Shown piece by piece: positions 15,373 to 23,408 of a DNA stretch of 64,000 nucleotides. The stretch's first letter is position 1; the number at the start of each line of letters is the position of its first letter. The translations under genes and the position numbers were made by a program. The stretch is from Stenotrophomonas sp. 364 (GTDB lineage: Bacteria > Pseudomonadota > Gammaproteobacteria > Xanthomonadales > Xanthomonadaceae), in NCBI RefSeq assembly GCF_009832905.1, contig NZ_CP047135.1:1900001-1964000 (forward strand), read 5' to 3'. Under the pieces are notes generated by a model. That model ran no database searches and was not told where the DNA came from. It was given only the letters and a program-made list of their open reading frames with translations.

Positions 15373-16860
15373 ATGCAGGACCTGCATGCCGCACACGCCC
15401 ATTTCGGGTGGTTCAAACGCCGTCGCCACGTCCAGGTGGACGAAGTGACCGTTGTTGATCGCCCGATGCTCAAGAAGGCCGTGGGTGCCGCCGCCCTTGG
15501 CAACGCGATGGAATGGTTCGATTTCGGTGTGTACGGCTACATCGCGGTCACCCTGGGGCAGGTGTTCTTTCCCGCCAGCAATCCGACCGCGCAGCTGATC
15601 GCCACCTTCGCCACGTTCACCGTGGCCTTCCTGGTGCGCCCGCTGGGCGGCCTGGTATTCGGGCCGCTGGGCGACAAATACGGTCGCCAGAAAGTGCTGG
15701 CCTTCACCATGATCCTGATGGCGCTGGGCACCTTCAGCATCGGCCTGATTCCGTCCTACGACCGCATCGGATTGTGGGCACCGGCATTGCTGCTGCTGGC
15801 GCGGCTGGTGCAGGGCTTCTCCACCGGCGGCGAGTACGGCGGGGCGGCGACCTTCATCGCCGAGTACTCCACCGACCGCAACCGCGGGCTGATGGGCAGC
15901 TGGCTGGAGTTCGGCACGCTGGGCGGCTACATCGCCGGCGCGGGTACCGTGACGGCGCTGCACATGGCCTTGAGCAGCGCGCAGATGCTGGACTGGGGCT
16001 GGCGCATTCCGTTCCTGGTGGCCGGTCCGCTGGGTCTGCTTGGCCTGTACATGCGGATGAAGCTCGAAGAGACCCCGGCGTTCCGTGCCTACGCCGAAGA
16101 GGCCGACAAGCGCGACAACGAGCGTCCCGGGCTGGGTGCGCTGTTCCGCGTGCATTGGCCGCAGCTGCTCAAGTGCGTGGGCCTGGTGCTGGTGTTCAAC
16201 GTCACCGACTACATGCTGCTCACCTACATGCCCAGCTACCTCAGCGTCACCATGGGCTATGCGGAGAGCAAGGGCCTGCTGCTGATCATCATCGTGATGC
16301 TGGTGATGATGCCGCTCAACGTGGTGGGCGGCCTGTTCAGTGACAAGCTCGGCCGCCGGCCGATGATCATCGGCGCGTGCATTGCGTTGTTCGCGCTGGC
16401 CATCCCGTGCCTGAAGCTGATCGGTACCGGCAACGACTGGCTGATCTTCCTCGGCCTGATGCTGCTGGGCTTGGCGCTGGTGTGCTTCACCAGCTCGATG
16501 CCCTCCACGCTGCCGGCACTGTTCTACACCCCGGTGCGCTATAGCGCGCTGTCGATTGCGTTCAACGTGTCGGTGTCGCTGTTCGGGGGCACCACGCCGC
16601 TGGTCACCGCCTGGCTGGTCGAGCGCACCGGCGACCCGCTGGTGCCGGCGTACTACCTGATGGGCGCGGCGGTGATCGGCGTCATTACCATGGTGTTCGT
16701 CAACGAAACCGCGCGCCTGCCGCTGCGCGGCTCGCCGCCGGCGGTGGCCAGCGAAGCCGAAGCGAGGGCCCTGCTGCGCAGCGACGCCCCGATGACGGTC
16801 GACAACGCACAGCCGACGTTGCCCGAGGCAGCCATCCCCGACGAAGCACGCCTCACGTAG
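15373..16860 (+). CDS. proP: ProP-like proline/betaine MFS symporter
   Basis: 495 residues from the ATG behind GGAGA (15361-15365). Twelve predicted membrane segments and close motif-level agreement with E. coli ProP: GNAMEWFDFGVYG in TM1, GDKYGRQKVLAFTMI, GFSTGGEYGGAATFIAEY, NVTDYMLLTYMPSYLS and STLPALFYTPVRYSAL. It imports proline or glycine betaine with protons as an osmoprotectant uptake system. The C-terminal coiled coil of E. coli ProP is absent, replaced by a short Ala/Glu-rich tail, so osmosensing may differ. The stop codon TAG is the head of a SMAG repeat. Confidence 0.9.
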   Translation: MQDLHAAHAHFGWFKRRRHVQVDEVTVVDRPMLKKAVGAAALGNAMEWFDFGVYGYIAVTLGQVFFPASNPTAQLIATFATFTVAFLVRPLGGLVFGPLGDKYGRQKVLAFTMILMALGTFSIGLIPSYDRIGLWAPALLLLARLVQGFSTGGEYGGAATFIAEYSTDRNRGLMGSWLEFGTLGGYIAGAGTVTALHMALSSAQMLDWGWRIPFLVAGPLGLLGLYMRMKLEETPAFRAYAEEADKRDNERPGLGALFRVHWPQLLKCVGLVLVFNVTDYMLLTYMPSYLSVTMGYAESKGLLLIIIVMLVMMPLNVVGGLFSDKLGRRPMIIGACIALFALAIPCLKLIGTGNDWLIFLGLMLLGLALVCFTSSMPSTLPALFYTPVRYSALSIAFNVSVSLFGGTTPLVTAWLVERTGDPLVPAYYLMGAAVIGVITMVFVNETARLPLRGSPPAVASEAEARALLRSDAPMTVDNAQPTLPEAAIPDEARLT

Positions 16861-16878
16861 TGCCGGCCGCTGGCCGGC
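16857..16878 (+). repeat. SMAG/REP element containing the proP stop codon
   Basis: GTAG (16857-16860) then T, GCCGGCC-GCT-GGCCGGC. The same 22-bp sequence occurs at 4327-4348. Its TAG terminates proP. Confidence 0.85.
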
Positions 16879-16957
16879 TGCTGACCCTCCTGCCGCATCC
16901 CCATCGGCGCACTGCAGCATGCGACCGTCCCGCACCGATGCTAGGATCGACCCCACC

Positions 16958-16977
16958 TTGAATCGATCTAAATTCAA
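16958..16977. promoter_or_regulatory. Inverted repeat immediately before the GH92 start
   Basis: TTGAAT-CGATCTAA-ATTCAA, perfect 6-bp arms, ending 4 nt before the ATG where an SD would be expected but is absent. It could be a repressor operator (LacI- or ROK-type proteins often control such genes) or a structure that masks the start. Confidence 0.4.
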
Positions 16978-16981
16978 CGCC

Positions 16982-19324
16982 ATGACGAAAACGGGGACGT
17001 TACGCTGGTTGGGGCTCGCGGTGGGAGCGATGTTGGTGGCCGGCACGGCAGGGGGAGCGCCGGCGAAGGTCGGCGAGCGCGCTTACGCCGCCGTCGACCC
17101 CTTCATCGGCACTGGCGGGGAAGGGCACACCTATCCCGGCGCCACGGTGCCGTTCGGCATGGTCCAGCTCAGTCCGGACACCCGCATCCAGCCGCGCGAA
17201 AAGGCCTACGGCTGGGCTGCCGGGTACCGGCATGACGACAGCAGCATCGTCGGCTTCTCGCACACGCATTTCTCCGGCAGCGGCCATTCGGACCTGGGTG
17301 ACGTGCTGGTGATGCCGTTCACCGGTGATCCCGGGCTGGAGCGCGGCGATCCGGACAAGCCGAAGAGTGGCTATGCCTCGCGGTTCCACCACGACAACGA
17401 GAAGGCCGAGCCGGGCTATTACGCGGTAACGCTGGACGACTACAACGTGCGTGCCGAGCTCACCGCCAGTGCCCGCACCGGCGTGCACCGCTATTCCTAT
17501 CCGAAGGGCGAGAAGGCGCGGGTGCTGCTGGATCTGCGCACCAGCCTGTACGACTACCCGGGCAAGGTCCTGTGGTCGCGGCTGCGCCTGCAGCCCGATG
17601 GCACGGTCACCGGCTTCCGCGAAACCCGCGGCTGGGCGCCGGGTCGTCAGCTGTATTTCGCAATGCGCTTCTCGCGCCCGCTTACCGGCCACGCACTGCA
17701 CAACACCGAAACCGACATCGCGTACAAGGGCTTCCCGCCGCCGGGCCAGAACGACCCCACGCAGCGGCCGCAGATCGAAGGACGGCAACTGGTCGGTACG
17801 TTCGATTTCGGCACGCTGGATGCGCCGCTGGTGGTCAGCGTGGCCATCTCGTCGGTGAGCGAGCAGGGCGCAATCGCCAACCTGGACGCCGAAGCGAAGG
17901 ACCAGAACTTCGACCGCGTGCGCGCCGAGGCCAGGCAGCAGTGGACCCAGGCGCTGTCGGCCGTGGAGATCGAGGCGCCCGCGCATGACCTGCGCAGCGC
18001 CTACACCGCGCTGTACCACAGCATGCTGGGCCCGACCCTGTTCATGGATGCCGATGGCCAGTACCGCGGGTCGGACAACGCGGTGCACCGCGCCGAGGGT
18101 TACACGAACTACTCCACGTTCTCGCTGTGGGATACCTACCGTGCGCTGCATCCCCTGCTCACCCTGGTGCAGCCGGAAAAGCGCAACAGCGATTTCATCA
18201 ACTCGCTGATTGCCCACCAGCAGCACAGTGCGTACGGCATGCTGCCGGTGTGGGCGTTCCACGGCCAGGAAACCTGGTGCATGATCGGCTACCACGCCGT
18301 GCCGGTGATCGCCGATGCCTACGTCAAGGGCATCCGCGGTTTTGATGCCGACAAGGCGCTGCAGGCCATGGTGGCGACCGCCAACTATGGCCCGTACGAC
18401 GGCATCGCGCAGTACCGCGAACTGGGCTGGGTGCCGATCGATGAAGAGGGCGAGGCGGCGAGCAAGACGCTGGAATACGCCTTCGACGACTGGACCATTG
18501 CGCGCATGGCCGAGGCCATGGGGCGAAAGGACGTGCAGGCTACCTTCGACGGCCGCGCCGGCAACTGGCGCCACGCGTTCGACGCCGAGACCGGCTTCAT
18601 GCGCGCCCGCAAGCGCGACGGCAGCTTCCGCACTCCGTTCGATCCGTCGGCCAGCGGGTACGGCACCGACTACACCGAAGGCAATGCCTGGCAGTATTCC
18701 TGGTATGTGCCGCAGGACGTGGCCGGGCTGGCCGCTGCACACGGTGGCAGCGAGAAACTGCTGGCCCGCCTGGACCAGGTATTCGAGGCCAAGGTCGATC
18801 CGTCGATCTTCGAGCACATGGAAGACATCACCGGCCTGATCGGCTGGTACGCGCACGGCAACGAGCCCAGCCATCACGTGGCCTACCTGTACGCCCATGC
18901 CGGGCAGCCGTGGCGCACCCAGGCGCGGCTGAAGCAGATCATGGACACCCAGTACGCCGACCGTCCCGATGGCCTGGCCGGCAATGACGACCTGGGCCAG
19001 ATGTCGGCCTGGTATGTGTTCACCGCGCTGGGCTTCTACCCGGTGGCGCCGGGCAGTGGCGAATACATCATCGGCCGTCCGTTCCTGCCCAAGGCGACGC
19101 TGAACCTGCCCAACGGCAAGCGCTTCAGCATCGTCACCGAGGGAATGGGCAAGGGCCATCAGTACGTAGGCTCGGTTACCCTCAACGGACAGCCGTTGCA
19201 GCGCACGTTCCTGCGCCATGCCGAGATCCTGGCCGGCGGTGAGCTGCGCTTCACCCTGCAGGCCGAGCCGAACAAGGCCTGGCCGGGGGAGGGGGCCCAG
19301 GCGCCGTACTCGATGTCGCGCTGA
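16982..19324 (+). CDS. GH92 family alpha-mannosidase, exported
   Basis: 780 residues with a signal peptide (MTKTGTLRWLGLAVGAMLVA). GH92 hallmarks: VDPFIGTGGEGHTYPGATVP, GFSHTHFSGSGHSDLGD, SLWDTYRALHPLLTLVQP and the C-terminal GNDDLGQMSAWYVFTALGFYPVAPG. GH92 enzymes are calcium-dependent exo-acting alpha-mannosidases that trim N-glycan or yeast mannan chains, here presumably in the periplasm. An ATG at 16919 is also open but would precede the dyad and disrupt the signal peptide. No partner glycosidase or TBDR lies next to it; it is flanked by proP and a toxin-antitoxin pair. Linkage specificity cannot be told from sequence. Confidence 0.9.
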   Translation: MTKTGTLRWLGLAVGAMLVAGTAGGAPAKVGERAYAAVDPFIGTGGEGHTYPGATVPFGMVQLSPDTRIQPREKAYGWAAGYRHDDSSIVGFSHTHFSGSGHSDLGDVLVMPFTGDPGLERGDPDKPKSGYASRFHHDNEKAEPGYYAVTLDDYNVRAELTASARTGVHRYSYPKGEKARVLLDLRTSLYDYPGKVLWSRLRLQPDGTVTGFRETRGWAPGRQLYFAMRFSRPLTGHALHNTETDIAYKGFPPPGQNDPTQRPQIEGRQLVGTFDFGTLDAPLVVSVAISSVSEQGAIANLDAEAKDQNFDRVRAEARQQWTQALSAVEIEAPAHDLRSAYTALYHSMLGPTLFMDADGQYRGSDNAVHRAEGYTNYSTFSLWDTYRALHPLLTLVQPEKRNSDFINSLIAHQQHSAYGMLPVWAFHGQETWCMIGYHAVPVIADAYVKGIRGFDADKALQAMVATANYGPYDGIAQYRELGWVPIDEEGEAASKTLEYAFDDWTIARMAEAMGRKDVQATFDGRAGNWRHAFDAETGFMRARKRDGSFRTPFDPSASGYGTDYTEGNAWQYSWYVPQDVAGLAAAHGGSEKLLARLDQVFEAKVDPSIFEHMEDITGLIGWYAHGNEPSHHVAYLYAHAGQPWRTQARLKQIMDTQYADRPDGLAGNDDLGQMSAWYVFTALGFYPVAPGSGEYIIGRPFLPKATLNLPNGKRFSIVTEGMGKGHQYVGSVTLNGQPLQRTFLRHAEILAGGELRFTLQAEPNKAWPGEGAQAPYSMSR

Positions 19325-19379
19325 GCCTTGGCAGGGACCCGTCCGGCCTTGCCATGCAAGGACTCCGGCTGGGGGTGGA

Positions 19380-19412
19380 TGGCCAAAATGGGATTTATGC
19401 CCAATTTGGCCA
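19380..19412. promoter_or_regulatory. Toxin-antitoxin operator
   Basis: TGGCCAAAATGGG (19380-19392) and CCCAATTTGGCCA (19400-19412) are inverted with 12 of 13 positions complementary and a 7-bp spacer. A -10-like TATGAT follows at 19420-19425, and the antitoxin ATG 29 nt after that. This is the expected place for an autoregulatory Phd/YefM site. Confidence 0.75.
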
Positions 19413-19453
19413 AAAGGCGTATGATGCGCACATACCCCGCGCTGGAGCCTGCC

Positions 19454-19792
19454 ATGACCCTGCCCCTGGACCTGCCCGGCCTTGAAAAGGCCACAGCATC
19501 GTCGGTGAAGACCCGCGGCTGGCCAAGCCTGATGCGCACTGTGCGTGAGAAACAGGCCTTGGTGATCACCAACCACAACCACCCTGAAGCGGTGATCGTG
19601 GATATCAAGGCCTACCAGGAGCTGCTGGCCAAGGCCGCCGAAGCCGATGCCGACGAGCGCGGCGGCGAGCTGGAACGGCTGCGCGCGCAGTTCGACGTGC
19701 AGTTGGCCAGCCTCAACCGCGACGGCGGGCTGGGCAAGGTGCTGGGCCAGCCAATCCGGCGCGGCAGGATCACCCCCGGCAAGTCGCTCTGA
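19454..19792 (+). CDS. Phd/YefM-family antitoxin
   Basis: 112 residues from the ATG behind GGAG (19444-19447). The first 70 residues match the prevent-host-death fold (SSVKTRGWPSLMRTVREKQALVITNHNHPEAVIVDIKAYQELL, quoted in part: VITNHNHPEAVIVDIKAYQE), which binds DNA. The rest is an acidic to basic helical tail (EADADERGGELERLR, then GQPIRRGRITPGKSL) likely to wrap the toxin. Only 3 nt separate it from the zeta-like toxin, and a strong inverted repeat precedes it, so it probably represses the operon and neutralises the toxin. Confidence 0.85.
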   Translation: MTLPLDLPGLEKATASSVKTRGWPSLMRTVREKQALVITNHNHPEAVIVDIKAYQELLAKAAEADADERGGELERLRAQFDVQLASLNRDGGLGKVLGQPIRRGRITPGKSL

Positions 19793-19795
19793 CCG

Positions 19796-20425
19796 ATGGG
19801 GCGGATTCTGGTGCTTGCCGGCGTCAATGGCGCCGGCAAGAGTTCGCTGCTGGGAACCTGGCTGGAGGCCGATGGCCTGACCTGGTTCAATCCCGATTCC
19901 TTCACCCGCGCGCTGGTCCAGGCGGGCTGGGCGGTCGACGAGGCCAACTCCGCCGCCTGGCACGAAGGCGCGCGGCGGCTGCGCACCGCCATGGCCGAAG
20001 GCAGCGATTTCGCCTTTGAAACCACCCTGGGCGGCAACACCATCGCGCGGCTGCTGCGCGCGGCGTGCGAAACCCACGACATGGCCATCTGGTTCTGCGG
20101 TCTGGACAGCGTGCAGCTGCATATCGAACGGGTGGCCGCGCGCGTCGCCAAGGGTGGCCACGACATTCCCCAGGACAAGATTCACGCCCGCTTCGACGCA
20201 TCGCGTGAAAACCTGTTGGCGCTGCTGCCCCATCTGGCCGAACTGCAGGTCTACGACAACAGCGCACCGCTGGACGCACAGGGGCAGGCCGATCCGTTGC
20301 CCCTGCTGCACCTGGACCGCAAGGGCCTGCACTACCCGGAATCGGTGGCGCAATTGCTGCACACCCCGGACTGGGCCAAACCGATCGTGATGCGGGCGAT
20401 GGAGCTGCACGGCAGCGCGCCCTGA
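19796..20425 (+). CDS. Zeta-toxin-like P-loop kinase
   Basis: 209 residues. Walker A is GVNGAGKS near the N-terminus, then WFNPDSFTRAL, FAFETTLGG and WFCGLDSVQLHIERVAARVAKGGHDIP, the order seen in zeta toxin and related P-loop kinases. Zeta toxins phosphorylate UDP-N-acetylglucosamine and block peptidoglycan synthesis; some family members act on other nucleotide sugars. The partner is a Phd-type antitoxin rather than the classical epsilon helix bundle, which implies a different neutralisation mode. No SD is seen between the genes, so translation is probably coupled to the antitoxin. Confidence 0.85.
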   Translation: MGRILVLAGVNGAGKSSLLGTWLEADGLTWFNPDSFTRALVQAGWAVDEANSAAWHEGARRLRTAMAEGSDFAFETTLGGNTIARLLRAACETHDMAIWFCGLDSVQLHIERVAARVAKGGHDIPQDKIHARFDASRENLLALLPHLAELQVYDNSAPLDAQGQADPLPLLHLDRKGLHYPESVAQLLHTPDWAKPIVMRAMELHGSAP

Positions 20426-20543
20426 TCCTGCGCAGGGCGTGCGCTGCATACATCGCGAACACATTCGTATGCGCGGTCCTTACACCTAGCCGCCTACGGT
20501 GGACGTGGGTGCACTCGCACCCGTTTTTCCACAGGAGTTCACC

Positions 20544-20966
20544 ATGCAGCAGCAGATCCCGGAAGGCACCTTGATTGTCGTCGCAGACGGCGGTTCGGCG
20601 CGCGTGTTCACCAACATCGGCAGCGGCCATACCCTGCAGCTCAAGCAGCAGGAAGCGCTGAAACTGCAGGACATCAGCGCACAGGGTGTTTCGGGGCAGG
20701 GTCCGTCCGGCTCGATGCCGCAGGACACCAGCATCGCGCAGATGAACGAAGCCACCTTCGCCAAGCAGCTTGCCGGACAGTTGAACGAGGACGCCCTCAA
20801 CAACCGCTATGCGCACCTGGTGCTGATCGCCGACCCGCAGACCCTGGGACGCATTCGCCCGCAGCTGCACAAGGAAGTCCAGGCCCGCCTGCTGACCGAT
20901 ATTGCCAAGGACCTCACCAATGCACCGCTTGAAGACATCCAGCGGGCCCTTGAGTCACCGCGATGA
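20544..20966 (+). CDS. Host-attachment family protein
   Basis: 140 residues from the ATG behind CAGGAG (20532-20537). GTLIVVADGGSARVFTNIG at the N-terminus and NNRYAHLVLIADPQTLGRIR with LHKEVQARLLTDIAKDL further on are typical of the family annotated as required for attachment to host cells (a Rossmann-like, eRF1-related fold). There is no signal peptide, so the protein is cytoplasmic and its role in attachment is indirect at best. Its stop overlaps the start of a thioredoxin-like gene (ATGA), suggesting shared redox or stress duty. Confidence 0.85.
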   Translation: MQQQIPEGTLIVVADGGSARVFTNIGSGHTLQLKQQEALKLQDISAQGVSGQGPSGSMPQDTSIAQMNEATFAKQLAGQLNEDALNNRYAHLVLIADPQTLGRIRPQLHKEVQARLLTDIAKDLTNAPLEDIQRALESPR

Positions 20967-21289
20967 GCTATACGCGGGCCTATGCCGCGCAGGAACCCAG
21001 CCGGGCCGCCATCGACGCGACTCCCGGCTGGCAACTGCTGGAATTTGGCGCGCCGTGGTGCCCGCACTGCAGTGCTGCGCAGGCCCCCTTGAAGGACTGG
21101 CTGGCGGTGAGGGACATTGCGCACCTCAAGATCGAAGACGGCAAGGGGCGGCCGCTGGGGCGATCCTTCCAGGTACGCTTGTGGCCGACGCTGGTGTTGC
21201 TGCATGACGGACAGGAAGTGGCGCGGATTGTACGTCCGCGTGCGGATGCGGACCTGGCGGCATTGGCGGCGGCCACGCCGACGACCTGA
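20963..21289 (+). CDS. Thioredoxin-fold protein with CPHC active site
   Basis: 108 residues, no signal peptide. The active site is FGAPWCPHCSAAQ; the cis-proline loop follows in VRLWPTLVLLHDGQEVARI. CPHC is the DsbA-type dipeptide and gives a more oxidising couple than the CGPC of thioredoxin, yet this protein appears cytoplasmic. It is translationally coupled (ATGA) to the host-attachment family gene, so a shared substrate is possible. The partner is unknown. Confidence 0.85.
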   Translation: MSYTRAYAAQEPSRAAIDATPGWQLLEFGAPWCPHCSAAQAPLKDWLAVRDIAHLKIEDGKGRPLGRSFQVRLWPTLVLLHDGQEVARIVRPRADADLAALAAATPTT

Positions 21290-21323
21290 CGCGCAGGGCG
21301 CGTTGGTTTGGCCCTTAGGTGGC

Positions 21324-21977
21324 TCAGACCATTGCCGCGGCTGCCCTGCAATGACCCAGCAAGCCCTGCATACCCTCGCGGTAGACCTCCGGGTCCATCG
21401 CAGCGCTGTGCTTCGGGATCCAGTAGGCCTGCCCGCGACGGTGCAGTGAGGTGCAGGCCACAACCAGGAAGGCCTCGGTCTCCCGGACATGCACCACGTC
21501 GCTCCAGCGCAACAACGCCGGTCGCTGTCCTGCCTGCGCAACCTGCATGCCTTGGGCATCGAAGTGCACGCGGTAGTCACCCTGCAGCCGCTTGAAGCGC
21601 GTCGTCAGGGTGAGCTCGGCGAGGGCGCGTCTGACCGGGCGCCCACCTGCCGTGCTGTCCGTCTGCTGTTGCGCCATCGTGCGGCGCAGGCGCGCGGTGA
21701 ACGGGCGGGCAACTCGCCATGCGGGCACCAGCAGCAGCGCCGCCAGTGCCAGCGTCATCCACGTTTCGGGCGTGGCGCCGCGATGGATCAGCAGCCAACC
21801 CGCGCCGCATGCCGGCAGCAGCATCAGCATCGGCAGGACCGCCCGCTGCTGCATAGCGCCAAGACGCTCGGCCAGCGCATCGTCGCGGCGCATCTCGCGT
21901 TCCAGTGCCTCATCCACCCAGCGCCGGGTGTGCGCGGCCGTAATCGTGTAGCGCAGCTCGCCGCACGCGTCGCTCAC
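21324..21977 (-). CDS. YcxB-like membrane protein
   Basis: 217 residues starting at a GTG that overlaps the stop of the upstream MFS gene (GTGA, 21977-21974). The N-terminal third is cytoplasmic and charged (RRWVDEALEREMRRDDALAE). Two transmembrane helices follow (VLPMLMLLPACGAGWLLIH and TLALAALLLVPAWRVA), then a beta-rich C-terminal domain with YRVHFDAQGMQV, LLRWSDVVHVRETEAFLVV and YWIPKHS, the pattern of the YcxB family. Function unknown. Coupling suggests it serves or modulates the transporter. No terminator is obvious between it and the convergent thioredoxin-like gene. Confidence 0.75.
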   Translation of the reverse strand: MSDACGELRYTITAAHTRRWVDEALEREMRRDDALAERLGAMQQRAVLPMLMLLPACGAGWLLIHRGATPETWMTLALAALLLVPAWRVARPFTARLRRTMAQQQTDSTAGGRPVRRALAELTLTTRFKRLQGDYRVHFDAQGMQVAQAGQRPALLRWSDVVHVRETEAFLVVACTSLHRRGQAYWIPKHSAAMDPEVYREGMQGLLGHCRAAAAMV

Positions 21978-23197
21978 CGTGCACGGGTCCTGGGCAGGAA
22001 GGCCGTGGCCAGCCCCAGTAGCGGCAGGTACGACGTGAAGTGGTAGATCCACACGATGCCATGCACGTCGGCCAGCTTGCCCAGGCCGGCGGCGCCCAGG
22101 CCGCCGATGCCGAACATCAGGCCGAACATCAGGCCCGACACCATGCCCACGCGGCCTGGCACGGCTTCCTGCGCGTAGACCACCAGGGCGGCGAATGCCG
22201 ACGACATCACCAGGCCGATGGCCACGGCCAGCACTGCGGTGCCCATCAGGTTGGCGTAGGGCAGGGCAAGCGCGAACGGGGCCACGCCCAGGAAGGAAAT
22301 CCAGATCACCGCCTTGCGCCCGATCCGGTCGCCCACCGGGCCGCCGATGAAGGTGCCCAGCGCGATCGAGGCCAGGAAGATGAAGAGGTACATCTGGCTC
22401 TGCTGCACGCTCAGATGGAAGCGCTCGATCAGGTAGAAGGTGAAGTAGTTGGTGAAGGAGGCGATGTAGACGAACTTGGCGAACATCAACACTGCGATCA
22501 CCGCGATGGCCTGGATCACCTTGCCGCGCCCCAGCCCGACCCCTGTGTTGCGCGCCAGGCTGCTCATCTTTGCCTGCCCATGGCGGATGGTCCACCCGGT
22601 GAGCAGGAACAGCACGCCAACGGCCAGCGCAGCGGCCAGCATGAACCAGGCAATGGAGCGCTGCCCATACGGAATCACCACCGCGGCCGCCAGCAACGGA
22701 CCGATCGCCGATCCGGTATTGCCGCCCACCTGGAAGGTCGACTGGGCCGTGCCGAAGCGCCCGCCGGAGGCCATCCGCGCCACGCGCGACGCTTCCGGGT
22801 GGAAGGTAGCCGAGCCCACCCCGACCATCGCGGCCGCGACCAGCAGCATGGGATAACTACCGGCCAGGGCCATCATTGCGATGCCGATGAGCGTGGCGAT
22901 CATGCCGCACGGCAACAGGTAGGGCAGCGGGCGCTTATCGGTGTACATCCCGATCCAGGGCTGCAGCAGCGACGCGGTGATCTGGTAGACCAGCGCGATC
23001 ACGCCGATCTGGCCGAAGCTGAGCTGGAACTCGCTCTTGAACATCGGGTACACCGCTGGCAGCACCGCCTGGATCATGTCGTTGAGCAGGTGTGCGAAGG
23101 CCGCCGCGCCGACGATATGGACCGCAAAGCCCTGGTGGGGCGCGGTGGCGCTGGCGGCGACGGGAAGCGGCGGTTGCGCGGGGGAAGGCGACGTCAT
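21974..23197 (-). CDS. fsr: Fosmidomycin-resistance-type MFS exporter (Fsr-like)
   Basis: 407 residues, about twelve membrane segments. Strong Fsr-like features: AFAHLLNDMIQAVLPAVYPM, FGQIGVIALVYQITASLLQP, MVGVGSATFHPEASRVARMA and FQVGGNTGSAIGPLLAAAVV. E. coli Fsr exports fosmidomycin; natural substrates of the family are uncertain. The gene is divergent from the XAC2610-like gene, with about 210 bp between them. I did not find a clear operator there. Confidence 0.85.
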   Translation of the reverse strand: MTSPSPAQPPLPVAASATAPHQGFAVHIVGAAAFAHLLNDMIQAVLPAVYPMFKSEFQLSFGQIGVIALVYQITASLLQPWIGMYTDKRPLPYLLPCGMIATLIGIAMMALAGSYPMLLVAAAMVGVGSATFHPEASRVARMASGGRFGTAQSTFQVGGNTGSAIGPLLAAAVVIPYGQRSIAWFMLAAALAVGVLFLLTGWTIRHGQAKMSSLARNTGVGLGRGKVIQAIAVIAVLMFAKFVYIASFTNYFTFYLIERFHLSVQQSQMYLFIFLASIALGTFIGGPVGDRIGRKAVIWISFLGVAPFALALPYANLMGTAVLAVAIGLVMSSAFAALVVYAQEAVPGRVGMVSGLMFGLMFGIGGLGAAGLGKLADVHGIVWIYHFTSYLPLLGLATAFLPRTRAR

Positions 23198-23408
23198 GGG
23201 CGGTATCGGAACGAAGTACGGTCGACGGCACCACGCGTGCGCACCCGGGCGCCGCAGGGTCCCTGGCCCGTAGGTGAGGGGTCCTCAAGGATAGGCCGGT
23301 TGCAGGGTGCCGTCCTGTGCCGGACCGGGCGATTGGTCGGGATATGGGCAGCGCATCCACCGGCGCGGTAGCATGCGCCGGCCTTCTGTACTGCCAACGG
23401 GACATTCC

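Noticed and set aside
17000..20464. 1154-codon open frame on the minus strand
   Set aside because: It runs antisense through the GH92, antitoxin and toxin genes, has a His/Arg/Gly-rich composition typical of high-GC shadow frames, and no SD.
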